Below are positions 1-7,867 of a stretch of DNA of 13,147 nt, piece after piece. Source of the DNA: an uncultured bacterium (lineage in GTDB: Bacteria > Bacteroidota > Ignavibacteria > Kapaibacteriales > UBA2268); the NCBI GenBank assembly GCA_937875295.1, contig CALLXS010000033.1, forward strand, positions 1 to 13,147, read 5' to 3'. The position numbers and the translations under genes are program-made. The notes below the pieces were generated by a model. The model saw only the letters and a program-made list of their open reading frames with translations. It was not told where the DNA came from and did not search any database. How positions within the stretch are numbered: position 1 is the stretch's first letter; the number at the start of each line of letters is the position of its first letter.

Positions 1-47
1 CACCGAAACGGATTACAAAATTACAACTTTTTTACATTCCCACCAAA

Positions 48-92
48 TTATTTTTTAACTTTTTTCTAAAAAAAATTTATATTAAAAAATAA
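48..92. terminator. A/T-only inverted repeat past the end of hpnE
   Basis: A perfect 11-bp inverted repeat made only of A and T pairs: TTATTTTTTAA at 48-58 and TTAAAAAATAA at 82-92. Between them lies a second run of six T then eight A (60-75). It sits in the 150-bp gene-free left edge, 59 bp beyond the stop of the leftward hpnE. Its position fits a transcription end signal. With no G:C pair the hairpin would be weak, and in DNA this AT-rich such repeats also arise by chance. The rest of 1-150 shows nothing convincing. Confidence 0.25.
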
Positions 93-150
93 AAACTCTT
101 AACTCTAATAAATTCAATATGATTTGAAAAGAAAAAAAAGTAAAAATAAT

Positions 151-1479
151 TTATCCTAAAATTAAATCATTAACAATACTTGCAGAAACAGCAGCTCCTT
201 CGATAGTGGCAGGGTATTTTGTATCAGTCCAATCACCACAGATAAAAAAATTATCAAATTGTGTTTTTTGTGAAATTCTTACTTTTTCAGACTTAATCGT
301 AGAGGCAAAAGTAGCTCTTTTATCTTTAAAAATTCTATAATATGAAGGTTTATATTTTGAAAAAATATCATTTACCATACTTAATTCGTCAGTAATAATC
401 TCATAAATTTCATTTTGAGATTTATCATTCATTTCATTGGCATCGCTGATAGTTATGCTAAAACAGCTTTTATAATTGGAATTAGCATACTTAACATTCA
501 TTTTCCTTCGATTAAATATCCAATGAATTGGGGACATTACAACAGCATTTATTATTGGTAAATCTATTTCTTCTTGATACCATAAGTGCGATGAAATAAT
601 TGTATTCGAAGTATAGTAATAAAGAAATTTAAGGGGTGAATTTAGGACAACTTCGTCAGGTAACAACTTCAATAATTGATGAAATGGAACAGCAGATATA
701 ATATAATCAGCTGTAAGAAATTCTCCTGATTTAGTTACGATTCCTTTGGCTTTGTTATCTGAAAATTTAATCTCGTTAATAGGAGTATTGAATAATATTT
801 GAGAATGATTATTTTTCAATATATCGCTTAATGGTTCGAATAATTCTTTATAATTAGAATTACAATAAATAAATTTCGATGCTTCATTACTTCCCAAAAA
901 AGCAATTTGCATTACTTTTACAAAGAGCGAAGCTGGTGCTTCAGAAGGTGATGAATTAAGAACAGCTAATGTGAGAGGAGTCCAAAGGAGCTGAACAATA
1001 TTTTGGCTTTGCTTATTTTCAATTAAAAATTGTGAGACTGTAGTTTTAATATCTTCTGGATTCATTAGTTTTATCTTAAGTACAAATTTAATGAATTGCA
1101 TTTTTTCTTTATTACTAAGCAATTTTAATTTTGATATTGCATAAGCAAAACCAGCTTTACCAGAAATGTTATTATCGAAAACTCTATAATTTTCATTTAA
1201 TGAATTATAAAATTGAATATCTAAATTTTGTAATATTGATAAACTATCTTTTGTCTCTAATCTATCAATAAAATTTAGGAATTCGAAATATGCTCCCATC
1301 ATTAAATGTTGTCCATTATCAACAAACTCTTTGGTATGAGCATCAAAAATAGAACGACAGTGTCCACCAAGACTTTTTGTTGCTTCTATTAGAGTAACGG
1401 AAATTCCTTCATCGCTCAATTTTTGTGCTAAGGACATTCCGGCTACTCCAGCACCGATTATAATTGCAGTTTGTGGCAT
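151..1479 (-). CDS. hpnE: HpnE-like hydroxysqualene dehydroxylase (FAD-dependent amine oxidase family)
   Basis: The 442-aa protein is a flavoprotein of the amine oxidase/phytoene desaturase superfamily. An N-terminal Rossmann dinucleotide-binding motif is clear (GAGVAG, residues 9-14), with the ribose-binding acid at E32 and a GG pair at residues 38-39. FVDNGQHLMMG at 52-62 is typical of HpnE, the squalene-associated FAD enzyme. The C-terminal FAD loop reads CGDW (414-417) and TIEGA (425-429). HpnE is known to reduce hydroxysqualene to squalene, the last step of the HpnC/HpnD/HpnE route to squalene and hopanoids. Length is close to the family norm and both ends are intact. The start is ATG with no Shine-Dalgarno. 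It is the last gene of a four-gene minus-strand run, 75 bp after the glycosidase gene. Neither hpnC nor hpnD is in the window, so a related carotenoid desaturase-like role cannot be excluded. Confidence 0.8.
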   Translation of the reverse strand: MPQTAIIIGAGVAGMSLAQKLSDEGISVTLIEATKSLGGHCRSIFDAHTKEFVDNGQHLMMGAYFEFLNFIDRLETKDSLSILQNLDIQFYNSLNENYRVFDNNISGKAGFAYAISKLKLLSNKEKMQFIKFVLKIKLMNPEDIKTTVSQFLIENKQSQNIVQLLWTPLTLAVLNSSPSEAPASLFVKVMQIAFLGSNEASKFIYCNSNYKELFEPLSDILKNNHSQILFNTPINEIKFSDNKAKGIVTKSGEFLTADYIISAVPFHQLLKLLPDEVVLNSPLKFLYYYTSNTIISSHLWYQEEIDLPIINAVVMSPIHWIFNRRKMNVKYANSNYKSCFSITISDANEMNDKSQNEIYEIITDELSMVNDIFSKYKPSYYRIFKDKRATFASTIKSEKVRISQKTQFDNFFICGDWTDTKYPATIEGAAVSASIVNDLILG

Positions 1480-1554
1480 AATTTTATAATGTTTTTTAGA
1501 ATTAAAAAAAATTATTTAGAAAAAGTGGAAATTATCAAAAAAAGATATTATCAA

Positions 1555-3054
1555 TCAATCAAAAACAACTTTTAAAGCTTCTCGGTGATATTTATTTTTA
1601 AATTTTTTAATAATTGCCAAACCCACAGAAATCTTCCTACCACCATCTGGATTATCTGGTTTTATTTGATTTTGATAATTAACTGATAAAATTGAAGATC
1701 CCCCACCATCTAAATTCATTGCATTTTGACAACCCAGCAAATTCATTATTTCTGCCATGTCTTTTAGATTAGCACCTATAGTATTTTTAGAAACACTACC
1801 CGGTTCGACTACCACTAAATAAATTTTTGTATTTGCTTTATTAACTCCAATTGCGGTTCGTGGCAGTGATGAACCAATAAATCTACGACTTCGAGAACCC
1901 TCAATTTCAGCTTCATGATTTGCTACTCCATTGCGGACTAATCGAGGAGTGCCACAGACAGCATTTTGAAATATTTTACCTTGATAAATATTTGTTTGAA
2001 ATTTAAGAGTAAGAGTGTCTCCTATTTTAGGAATTTTATATGTAGGGAAATTATGATTTAGAGAAAGAATGCAAGTCTTTGGAGATGTCTTCACCGTAAA
2101 TGAATCGAGTGCAATTACTTTGCATCGAATTCTTTTATTTACACCAGGTGGAGTAAGATATTTGAGTACTAATTTGGGCATAGAATATTCTTTAGCTTCC
2201 ATTCTACGTTGCAACTGCACTTGTCTCATTACTTCAGAAGTATCAACAATCAAATCAGTAGTATCTTTATCTTCTATTCCTATTAATGCAGCTTCGAGAG
2301 AATAAGCTAATTTTGCAGGTGATACATAAGGTATACTATCACCACCAAATTGATTATAAAGCACAATTTGATTACTATCAGATCTGCGATTTACTTGGTC
2401 TATCGTAATAAGCAATCCTTTATTAGATGTTATCGTCCCTGTAATGGAAAATCTATCAATATACATTCTGTTTCTTGAATCGAACATTGCAGAAGACCAA
2501 TTCTTGTAAGCATTCATCTCTACCACTTCTCCATTAACCACTACAGCACCAATTGGGGCATTAGAACCTGCTCTCCAGAAATTTGCATTTACAGCTGCGC
2601 AAATAGAAGTATTAAGATTTAACGAATCGTAAATACGCGATATTATTTGCAATTTTTCTAGCTCGTTAATTTGATTTTTTGCTTTTAATATTGCTACTTG
2701 ATTTTCTGGATTAGAGATATCTGCTTCAATTATATGAGTAGCGACTTTTTTCTCAGCACTTCCAATTAAATATTTTTTATAAATGATTCCTTCTTGCAGA
2801 GTATCAGAAAAAACAATTTGATAGGGAGTTTTTTCAGATATTTTGGGTACTACGGCTTTTGCTACATTCTTTTTTCTCCTTTTCTTTTTAGTGCTTGTTT
2901 TTTTTCGGACAACCTTTTTCTTAGCAACTTTAGTAACCTTTGCTTTTTTCTTTACCTTTGCCTCAGCATTATCTACATCAATAGAGATTAAAGTAATACT
3001 TACGACAAGTAAGAAAACTAAAAATAAATTTTTATTTACTCTATATTGATTCAT
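1555..3054 (-). CDS. secreted phosphodiester glycosidase family protein (NAGPA domain)
   Basis: A 499-aa exported protein. Residues about 8-26 form a hydrophobic signal segment, with a likely cleavage after NAEA (residue 32). A very basic stretch follows: 20 of residues 33-66 are Lys or Arg. The catalytic part resembles the phosphodiester glycosidase family (PF09992, named for the human mannose 6-phosphate uncovering enzyme). It shows VNANFW at 155-160 followed by PIGAVVVNGEVV, then PRTAIGV from residue 398, and the family signature NLDGGGSS at 447-454. Family members hydrolyse sugar phosphodiesters, and bacterial ones are generally linked to cell-wall or exopolysaccharide material; the substrate here is unknown. 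About 230 residues between the two conserved blocks are not assigned. The gene starts 28 bp after the DUF1460 gene, so the two are probably co-transcribed. ATG start, no Shine-Dalgarno. Confidence 0.82.
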   Translation of the reverse strand: MNQYRVNKNLFLVFLLVVSITLISIDVDNAEAKVKKKAKVTKVAKKKVVRKKTSTKKKRRKKNVAKAVVPKISEKTPYQIVFSDTLQEGIIYKKYLIGSAEKKVATHIIEADISNPENQVAILKAKNQINELEKLQIISRIYDSLNLNTSICAAVNANFWRAGSNAPIGAVVVNGEVVEMNAYKNWSSAMFDSRNRMYIDRFSITGTITSNKGLLITIDQVNRRSDSNQIVLYNQFGGDSIPYVSPAKLAYSLEAALIGIEDKDTTDLIVDTSEVMRQVQLQRRMEAKEYSMPKLVLKYLTPPGVNKRIRCKVIALDSFTVKTSPKTCILSLNHNFPTYKIPKIGDTLTLKFQTNIYQGKIFQNAVCGTPRLVRNGVANHEAEIEGSRSRRFIGSSLPRTAIGVNKANTKIYLVVVEPGSVSKNTIGANLKDMAEIMNLLGCQNAMNLDGGGSSILSVNYQNQIKPDNPDGGRKISVGLAIIKKFKNKYHREALKVVFD

Positions 3055-3082
3055 TTATTACTTGTCTAATGGTTCAAATATT

Positions 3083-3958
3083 TTATTGAGGTCGCAATAC
3101 TGAAATACCAATCATTGATTTATTCTTTGCTAAGTATGATATTAATTCATCATCTAATATTACTTTTTTCTGCTTTGTTGAAGCATGCAACAAGTGAAGT
3201 TTATTATCTGGAGTAAAATAAGCAATACCGATATGAGCATAATCTAAGCCTTTTTTATTAGTTGCAATTGCAATAAAATCTCCAGTATTAATATTTTTAA
3301 TATATTTTGGAATATCAGAAGTAGGAATATAGTATCTATCTGTACGATTAATTAGAGTTTCATTTGCAAATATTTGCTGTATTAAAGAAGTATCATTCAC
3401 TAATGCTGGATATAACTTATAATTTTGAGACATAAAGTTAACTTTACTAGTAAATTTTTTTGCTTTTATTTTTTTGGAAATATCTTTTATATTACCTCTT
3501 AGTTCATTGTCTATTATCCACTCTGAAGTATAGTGTAATCTCGATGCATAATTTTTAATTCTGCCATTATGATAGCGAATATTTTCCAGATATTTTTCAA
3601 ATTGATTAAGTTTAATCTCTTGCGCTTTAATTGTTTTAGCTATTGCATAAGCAGTTTCGCATAAAGTAACGCAGTCGAAACCTTCAAAATCGTATTCTAA
3701 TTTCTCAATAGCAAATTTATCATCTTTGTATTGCTTATCTAATTTACCACCAATATATGGTTTATCAATTAAAGACTTCGCTGTTTCAGCGATTAAAATT
3801 CCAAAATTTTTATTTTTAGCTTTTTGGATAATAGGATTACTTATAACTTTTTCGAAACTAATTGTTTCGCTTTGAGCGTTTGCTTTTGGAATAAAAAGAG
3901 TAGAAGTTATAAAAACGCTTAATATTGTTATTAATGTATATTTGAAGAGATACTGCAT
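3083..3958 (-). CDS. DUF1460 family secreted NlpC/P60-like hydrolase (probable muropeptide amidase)
   Basis: A 291-aa protein with a classic signal peptide: a hydrophobic core at residues 9-23 and likely cleavage after ANA (residue 28). The motif FDCVTL places a probable nucleophilic Cys at residue 96. AHIGIAYF supplies a conserved His at 242, and LLHAST follows with H258. This layout of Cys, then HIGI near the C-terminus, matches DUF1460 (PF07313), whose members have an NlpC/P60 papain-like fold; characterised relatives are N-acetylmuramoyl-L-alanine amidases acting on peptidoglycan fragments. The activity is inferred from the family, but the catalytic residues are visible. It would act in the periplasm. 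It is the second gene of the minus-strand run, 58 bp after rnhA and 28 bp before the glycosidase gene. Length and ends look complete. No Shine-Dalgarno precedes the ATG. Confidence 0.82.
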   Translation of the reverse strand: MQYLFKYTLITILSVFITSTLFIPKANAQSETISFEKVISNPIIQKAKNKNFGILIAETAKSLIDKPYIGGKLDKQYKDDKFAIEKLEYDFEGFDCVTLCETAYAIAKTIKAQEIKLNQFEKYLENIRYHNGRIKNYASRLHYTSEWIIDNELRGNIKDISKKIKAKKFTSKVNFMSQNYKLYPALVNDTSLIQQIFANETLINRTDRYYIPTSDIPKYIKNINTGDFIAIATNKKGLDYAHIGIAYFTPDNKLHLLHASTKQKKVILDDELISYLAKNKSMIGISVLRPQ

Positions 3959-4016
3959 ATTTTTATTTTTTAATAATTATTAAACTAAGTTCAAAAAATA
4001 AATAAAATCATCTTTT

Positions 4017-4505
4017 TTAATTTTCTGTGAGTTGTTCATAAACTAAATCAATTCCTAAATTAGGGCTTGAAGCAGCTTTTTTGCATAATTTATCGCAATT
4101 TTCATTTTCTAAAATTCCATTATGCCCTTTCACATGTATAAATTTTGGATTATACTTTTTAACTAATTCATCTAATTGCATCCATAATTCGGGATTGACT
4201 ACTTTTTCGTTATTTGCTTTCTTCCAATTTTTATTTTTCCAATTTTCAATCCAATTACAATTAATTGCTTGTACAATTAAATTTGAATCTGTGAAAATAC
4301 TAATGTTATAACCGATAGGTTCTTTCAGGGCTCTTAGAGCCATAATCACTGCTAATAATTCCATTCTATTATTAGTAGTAAGACGGAATCCACCGGAGAT
4401 TTCTTTTCTTGCTTTGCCATAAATCAGGATCGCTGCATATCCCCCTGCACCCGGATTACCTAAGCATGCACCATCAGTATATATAATAATTTCTTTTTCT
4501 GCCAT
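4017..4505 (-). CDS. rnhA: ribonuclease HI
   Basis: The protein is 162 aa from the chosen ATG, close to the usual bacterial length of about 150-160. It cuts the RNA strand of RNA-DNA hybrids, removing primers and R-loops in the cytoplasm. The four catalytic acids are present: D11 (YTDGACLGNPG), E49 (NNRMEL), D73 (FTDSN) and D138 (ENCD). The catalytic-loop His is H128 in VKGH. A Trp/Lys-rich segment at about 85-97 corresponds to the basic substrate-binding handle of E. coli-type enzymes, so this is the handle-containing type. An in-frame GTG at 4523 would add six residues (MIAKVQ). I prefer the ATG at 4505 because homologues begin just before the first beta strand, though neither start has a Shine-Dalgarno. 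It is the first gene of the minus-strand run and is divergent from the serine hydrolase gene. Confidence 0.95.
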   Translation of the reverse strand: MAEKEIIIYTDGACLGNPGAGGYAAILIYGKARKEISGGFRLTTNNRMELLAVIMALRALKEPIGYNISIFTDSNLIVQAINCNWIENWKNKNWKKANNEKVVNPELWMQLDELVKKYNPKFIHVKGHNGILENENCDKLCKKAASSPNLGIDLVYEQLTEN

Positions 4506-4599
4506 TTGCACTTTTGCAATCACTAAAAAGAATGCAATATAATAAAATCTTTGAAATATTTGTTGAGTTATAGTAAAAGAAATTTTATTTTTCTAAATC

Positions 4600-4623
4600 A
4601 CAATATTACAGACGATATATTGT
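4600..4623. promoter_or_regulatory. inverted repeat in divergent rnhA / serine hydrolase spacer
   Basis: The 177-bp spacer between divergent genes holds a perfect 7-bp inverted repeat, ACAATAT at 4600-4606 and ATATTGT at 4617-4623, with a 10-bp spacer. The centre-to-centre distance of 17 bp is within about 1.6 helical turns. Overlapping it is a near-palindrome at 4611-4624 (GACGATATATTGTC, one mismatched pair). Its place between two divergent starts fits an operator or promoter element, but no matching regulator is encoded nearby. I could not pick a clear -35/-10 or Bacteroidota-type -33/-7 pair. In AT-rich DNA this may be chance. Confidence 0.22.
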
Positions 4624-4682
4624 CTATATGAGTCGATTTTAAAGTCTAATTCAAGACATAAATTCCAATATTCTATAAATTT

Positions 4683-5795
4683 ATGAAAAAAATATTTTAT
4701 TTTTTATCTTCAATAATTTCATTAGTATTTCCGACAAAGCAAGCTGTAGCTACTTTAGTCCCAGAACAATATCAAAGCTCTGTAGATTCTGCTGATAGAT
4801 TAGCAAAACATATTCAAACAAAATTCTCTATCCCCGGAATGCAAATCACTGCAATGAAGGATAATAAAGTGATTTGGAGCAATACTTATGGTTATAGAAA
4901 TTTAACTTTAAAGCTCGCTTTAAAAAACTATAATAAAATGCGCATAGCAAGCATTTCTAAAATGTTTACTTCTGTAGGAATAATGAAGTTAATTGAAATG
5001 AATTTGATTAATCCAGATTCAACAATTCAAACTTATGTACCTGAATTTCCCGAAAAAAAATATCAAATTACTATTAGACATTTATTAAATCACACTTCAG
5101 GTATAAGGCATTATAATAATGATGAATTTAATAATCCTAAAAAATATAAGACAATTGAAGAATCACTAAATTACTTTAAAAATGATTCATTAATGTTCGA
5201 GCCCGGTACTCAAGTACTTTATTCGAGTTATGCATATAATTTATTAGGCGTCGTGATTGAGCGAATTATGAAAATGCCTTATAAAGACTTTATTTATAAA
5301 TATCTTCTATACCCATCGACCTTGAAATACACTATTCCAGATCAAATAGGCAACTTCATAAAGAATAAAAGTTTTTATTATTATTTTGACGATAAAGAAA
5401 TAATACGAAACACTTATGATTACGATATGACTTTCAAGCTCCCTACTGGTGGCTATTTGTCAACAAGTTATGAGATCACTAAATTTGCTTCTGAATTAAT
5501 AGAAGGGAAAATCCTGAATGAGCAAATATTGAAATTATATTTAAGCCCTACTTACCTTAAAAATGGAGAAAGTACTTTTTGGAATATGGGATTAAAAAAC
5601 TCACAAATCGATAATACTACAAATGTATTTTGGCAAATGGGTTCTACCTATGGTGGGTGTTCTGCTGTTATTTTTGATCCAGTATCAAAACTAACTGTCT
5701 GCTGGCTAAATAATATGAGCGTAGCTTGGACAGAAGAAGAGATCTTACAGATGATGAAGTATTTTCTTGAAGGTAATAAAAAAATTAAAAATTAG
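4683..5795 (+). CDS. secreted serine hydrolase, beta-lactamase / D-Ala-D-Ala carboxypeptidase fold (PF00144)
   Basis: A 370-aa protein with a signal peptide (hydrophobic residues 4-16, likely cleavage after AVA at 23) and no lipobox, so probably periplasmic. The class C beta-lactamase-type fold is shown by the S-x-x-K motif S90-I-S-K93, LLNHTSGI at 134-141, the LLG helix after the tyrosine motif (187-189), and GGYLSTSYEI at 256-265. The family includes penicillin-binding proteins, esterases and D-amino peptidases; this sequence does not show which. Two motifs are atypical. The tyrosine motif is Y180-S-S where Y-x-N is usual. At the third motif (WQMGSTYGG) a Gln (318) stands where family members usually have His or Lys. 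True beta-lactamase activity is therefore unlikely. It is divergent from rnhA and 112 bp before speA. ATG start, no Shine-Dalgarno. Confidence 0.85.
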   Translation: MKKIFYFLSSIISLVFPTKQAVATLVPEQYQSSVDSADRLAKHIQTKFSIPGMQITAMKDNKVIWSNTYGYRNLTLKLALKNYNKMRIASISKMFTSVGIMKLIEMNLINPDSTIQTYVPEFPEKKYQITIRHLLNHTSGIRHYNNDEFNNPKKYKTIEESLNYFKNDSLMFEPGTQVLYSSYAYNLLGVVIERIMKMPYKDFIYKYLLYPSTLKYTIPDQIGNFIKNKSFYYYFDDKEIIRNTYDYDMTFKLPTGGYLSTSYEITKFASELIEGKILNEQILKLYLSPTYLKNGESTFWNMGLKNSQIDNTTNVFWQMGSTYGGCSAVIFDPVSKLTVCWLNNMSVAWTEEEILQMMKYFLEGNKKIKN

Positions 5796-5896
5796 TATTA
5801 TTAATTTCCTATTATCTTAAATTATTAAATCATACAAAACGTTTATATTATCTACTTTATATTTTTTTTAATTCATATTTTTTTTCTTTCTAAATT

Positions 5897-5900
5897 GGAG
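5897..5900 (+). promoter_or_regulatory. ribosome binding site of speA
   Basis: GGAG seven bases before the speA ATG. It is notable because most other genes in the window lack any such sequence. It fixes the start at 5908. A nearer ATG at 5901 directly abuts the GGAG and runs only four codons to a stop, so it is not a likely start. Confidence 0.6.
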
Positions 5901-5907
5901 ATGCAAG

Positions 5908-7800
5908 ATGCGTAAATGGAAATTAGAAGATTCATCAGAATTATACAATATCAAAGGCTGGGGTAGTGGCTATTTCTCTATCAATGAAAAGGGGAACGTA
6001 ATCGTAACTCCTACTAAAAATGGAGTAGCTATTGACCTAAAAGAATTAGTCGATGAATTGCAAATTCGAGATGTCTCAATGCCGGTATTACTCCGCTTTC
6101 CTGATATTCTAGACGATAGAATTGAGAGCATCTCTAAATGCTTTGAAATTGCATCAAAAGAATATAATTTCAAAGGAAAATATTACAATATTTATCCAAT
6201 AAAAGTAAATCAGATAAGACCTGTTGTAGAGGAAATCGTAAGATATGGGAAAAAATTCAATATTGGACTAGAAGCTGGCTCTAAACCTGAGCTCCACGCT
6301 GTACTTGCTAATACTACTAATCCTGATGCCTTAATTATCTGCAATGGATATAAAGACGAGGATTTTATAGAGCTAGCACTACTTGCACAAAAAATGGGTA
6401 AAAAGATTTTCATCGTTGTAGAAAAGCTAAATGAATTAAAATTAATCATCGATATTTCAAAAAGAATTAAAATAAAACCTAATATTGGTATTAGAATTAA
6501 ATTAGCAAGCTCCGGGTCAGGAAAATGGGAAGAATCCGGCGGCGACCAAAGTAAATTTGGACTGAATGCATCGGAATTGCTCGAAGCTATTTCTATCGCT
6601 GAAGATTCAAAAGTCCTAGACTGCATTAAATTAATTCATTTTCATTTGGGTAGTCAAATTACAAAGATAAGAAAAATAAAAAGTGGGTTACGCGAATGCT
6701 CACAATTCTTTGTGCAATTGAAAAAAATGGGGTGCGGAATTGAATATGTTGATATTGGTGGTGGTCTGGGAGTTGACTATGACGGCACTCGCTCTACAAA
6801 TCCGCAGAGCATAAATTACGCTTTACAAGAATACGCTAATGATGCAATTTCGATGATTCAAGATGCTTGCGAGAAGAATAATTTGGATCATCCAAATATA
6901 ATAACTGAATCCGGTAGATCGCTTACTGCTCATCATTCTGTTTTAGTATTTAATGTACTCGAAAAGGCTACATTACCATTTTGGGATTATGAACATGAAG
7001 TTACTGATAATGATCACGAAATTCTTAGAGAGCTCTTCACAATACATGAAAATCTAACGACTTCAAATATGCTTGAGTCTTGGCATGATGCTCTTCAATT
7101 AAGAGAAGATGCTTTAGATTTATTTAGTTTAGGTTTGTTAGATTTAACAGCTCGTGCATTAACGGAGAGATTATTCTGGGGTATAGCAGAAGAAATTTAC
7201 CGCTTAGCAATGTCTCTTAAACATCAACCTGAAGAATTGAGAAATTTATCTAAATTATTAAGCGATAAATATTTCTGCAATTTCTCTCTTTTTCAGTCAT
7301 TGCCAGATTCTTGGGCTATTGACCAAATTTTCCCAATAATGCCAATTCATAGATTAGAAGAAAAGCCTGCTAAAATTGTTACTCTTCAAGATATTACATG
7401 TGATTCTGATGGGAAAATAGATAAATTTATAGGCGTGCGCGATTATGCAAATTATATTAACCTGCATGATTTAAAAAAAGATGAACCATATTATATTGGC
7501 GTTTTCATTGTGGGAGCTTATCAAGAAATTTTAGGGGATTTGCATAATTTGTTTGGCGATACTAACGCAGTGCATATTGTTGTTAAAGATGATGAATATG
7601 AAATTAAACAGATTATTGATGGAGAAACAATTGCAGAAGTATTAGATTATGTACAATACGATGCAAAAAAATTAGTGAGAATAATGGAATCGTGGGTAAC
7701 AAATTCTGTAAAAGATGGAGCAATTACAGCAAAAGAAGGTAAAGAGTTCCTCGCTATTTATCGCTCAGGACTTTATGGATACACGTATTTAGAGCAGTAA
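5908..7800 (+). CDS. speA: biosynthetic arginine decarboxylase
   Basis: A 630-aa PLP enzyme of the alanine racemase-like fold type III, SpeA group, normal length (E. coli SpeA is 658 aa). It converts arginine to agmatine, the first step of the agmatine route to putrescine and spermidine. The PLP Schiff-base lysine is K99 in YPIKVNQ. HFHLGSQ lies at 244-250, the glycine-rich phosphate-binding loop GGGLGVDYDG at 283-292, and ESGRSLTAHHS at 334-344. The C-terminal beta-barrel contributes the second-subunit active-site residues C498-D499 and the GAYQ loop with Y538. The helical insert between about 365 and 480 is typical of SpeA and absent from shorter ornithine decarboxylases. No signal peptide is seen, so it is cytoplasmic. 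No agmatinase or agmatine deiminase is in the window. It is 112 bp from the upstream gene and has its own GGAG, so it is probably transcribed alone. Confidence 0.96.
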   Translation: MRKWKLEDSSELYNIKGWGSGYFSINEKGNVIVTPTKNGVAIDLKELVDELQIRDVSMPVLLRFPDILDDRIESISKCFEIASKEYNFKGKYYNIYPIKVNQIRPVVEEIVRYGKKFNIGLEAGSKPELHAVLANTTNPDALIICNGYKDEDFIELALLAQKMGKKIFIVVEKLNELKLIIDISKRIKIKPNIGIRIKLASSGSGKWEESGGDQSKFGLNASELLEAISIAEDSKVLDCIKLIHFHLGSQITKIRKIKSGLRECSQFFVQLKKMGCGIEYVDIGGGLGVDYDGTRSTNPQSINYALQEYANDAISMIQDACEKNNLDHPNIITESGRSLTAHHSVLVFNVLEKATLPFWDYEHEVTDNDHEILRELFTIHENLTTSNMLESWHDALQLREDALDLFSLGLLDLTARALTERLFWGIAEEIYRLAMSLKHQPEELRNLSKLLSDKYFCNFSLFQSLPDSWAIDQIFPIMPIHRLEEKPAKIVTLQDITCDSDGKIDKFIGVRDYANYINLHDLKKDEPYYIGVFIVGAYQEILGDLHNLFGDTNAVHIVVKDDEYEIKQIIDGETIAEVLDYVQYDAKKLVRIMESWVTNSVKDGAITAKEGKEFLAIYRSGLYGYTYLEQ

Positions 7801-7803
7801 AAG

Positions 7804-7858
7804 AAATATTTTACAATTATTTTAGGATGATAATCTTTAAAATAGCTAAACAATATTT
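7804..7858. terminator. possible bidirectional terminator between speA and the helicase gene
   Basis: The 67-bp gap between convergent stops holds nested inverted repeats. The outer arms are AAATATT (7804-7810) and AATATTT (7852-7858). The inner hairpin has ATTTTA at 7819-7824 pairing with TAAAAT at 7838-7843, continued by GAT with ATC around a short loop. Position between two convergent genes supports a shared terminator. The stems are mostly A:T and there is no strong U-tract, so support is modest. Confidence 0.3.
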
Positions 7859-7867
7859 AATTGCAGC

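Noticed and set aside
2..58. A plus-strand frame open from the left edge to TAA at 56-58 (ending TTFLHSHQIIF), possibly the tail of an upstream gene.
   Set aside because: Only 18 codons, no recognisable homology, and another frame is also open to 69. It cannot be told from chance.
4506..4523. GTG start for rnhA adding six residues.
   Set aside because: It gives an N-terminal extension not typical of RNase HI, and the ATG at 4505 begins just before the first strand. No Shine-Dalgarno favours the GTG.
5901..5915. A four-codon upstream frame (MQDA, then stop) overlapping the speA start, possibly a leader peptide.
   Set aside because: Its ATG directly abuts the GGAG, leaving no room for initiation, and it has no Arg codon that would suggest attenuation.
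6210..6626. A long minus-strand open frame (138 aa) inside speA.
   Set aside because: It lies wholly antisense to a strongly conserved gene and has no family signature.
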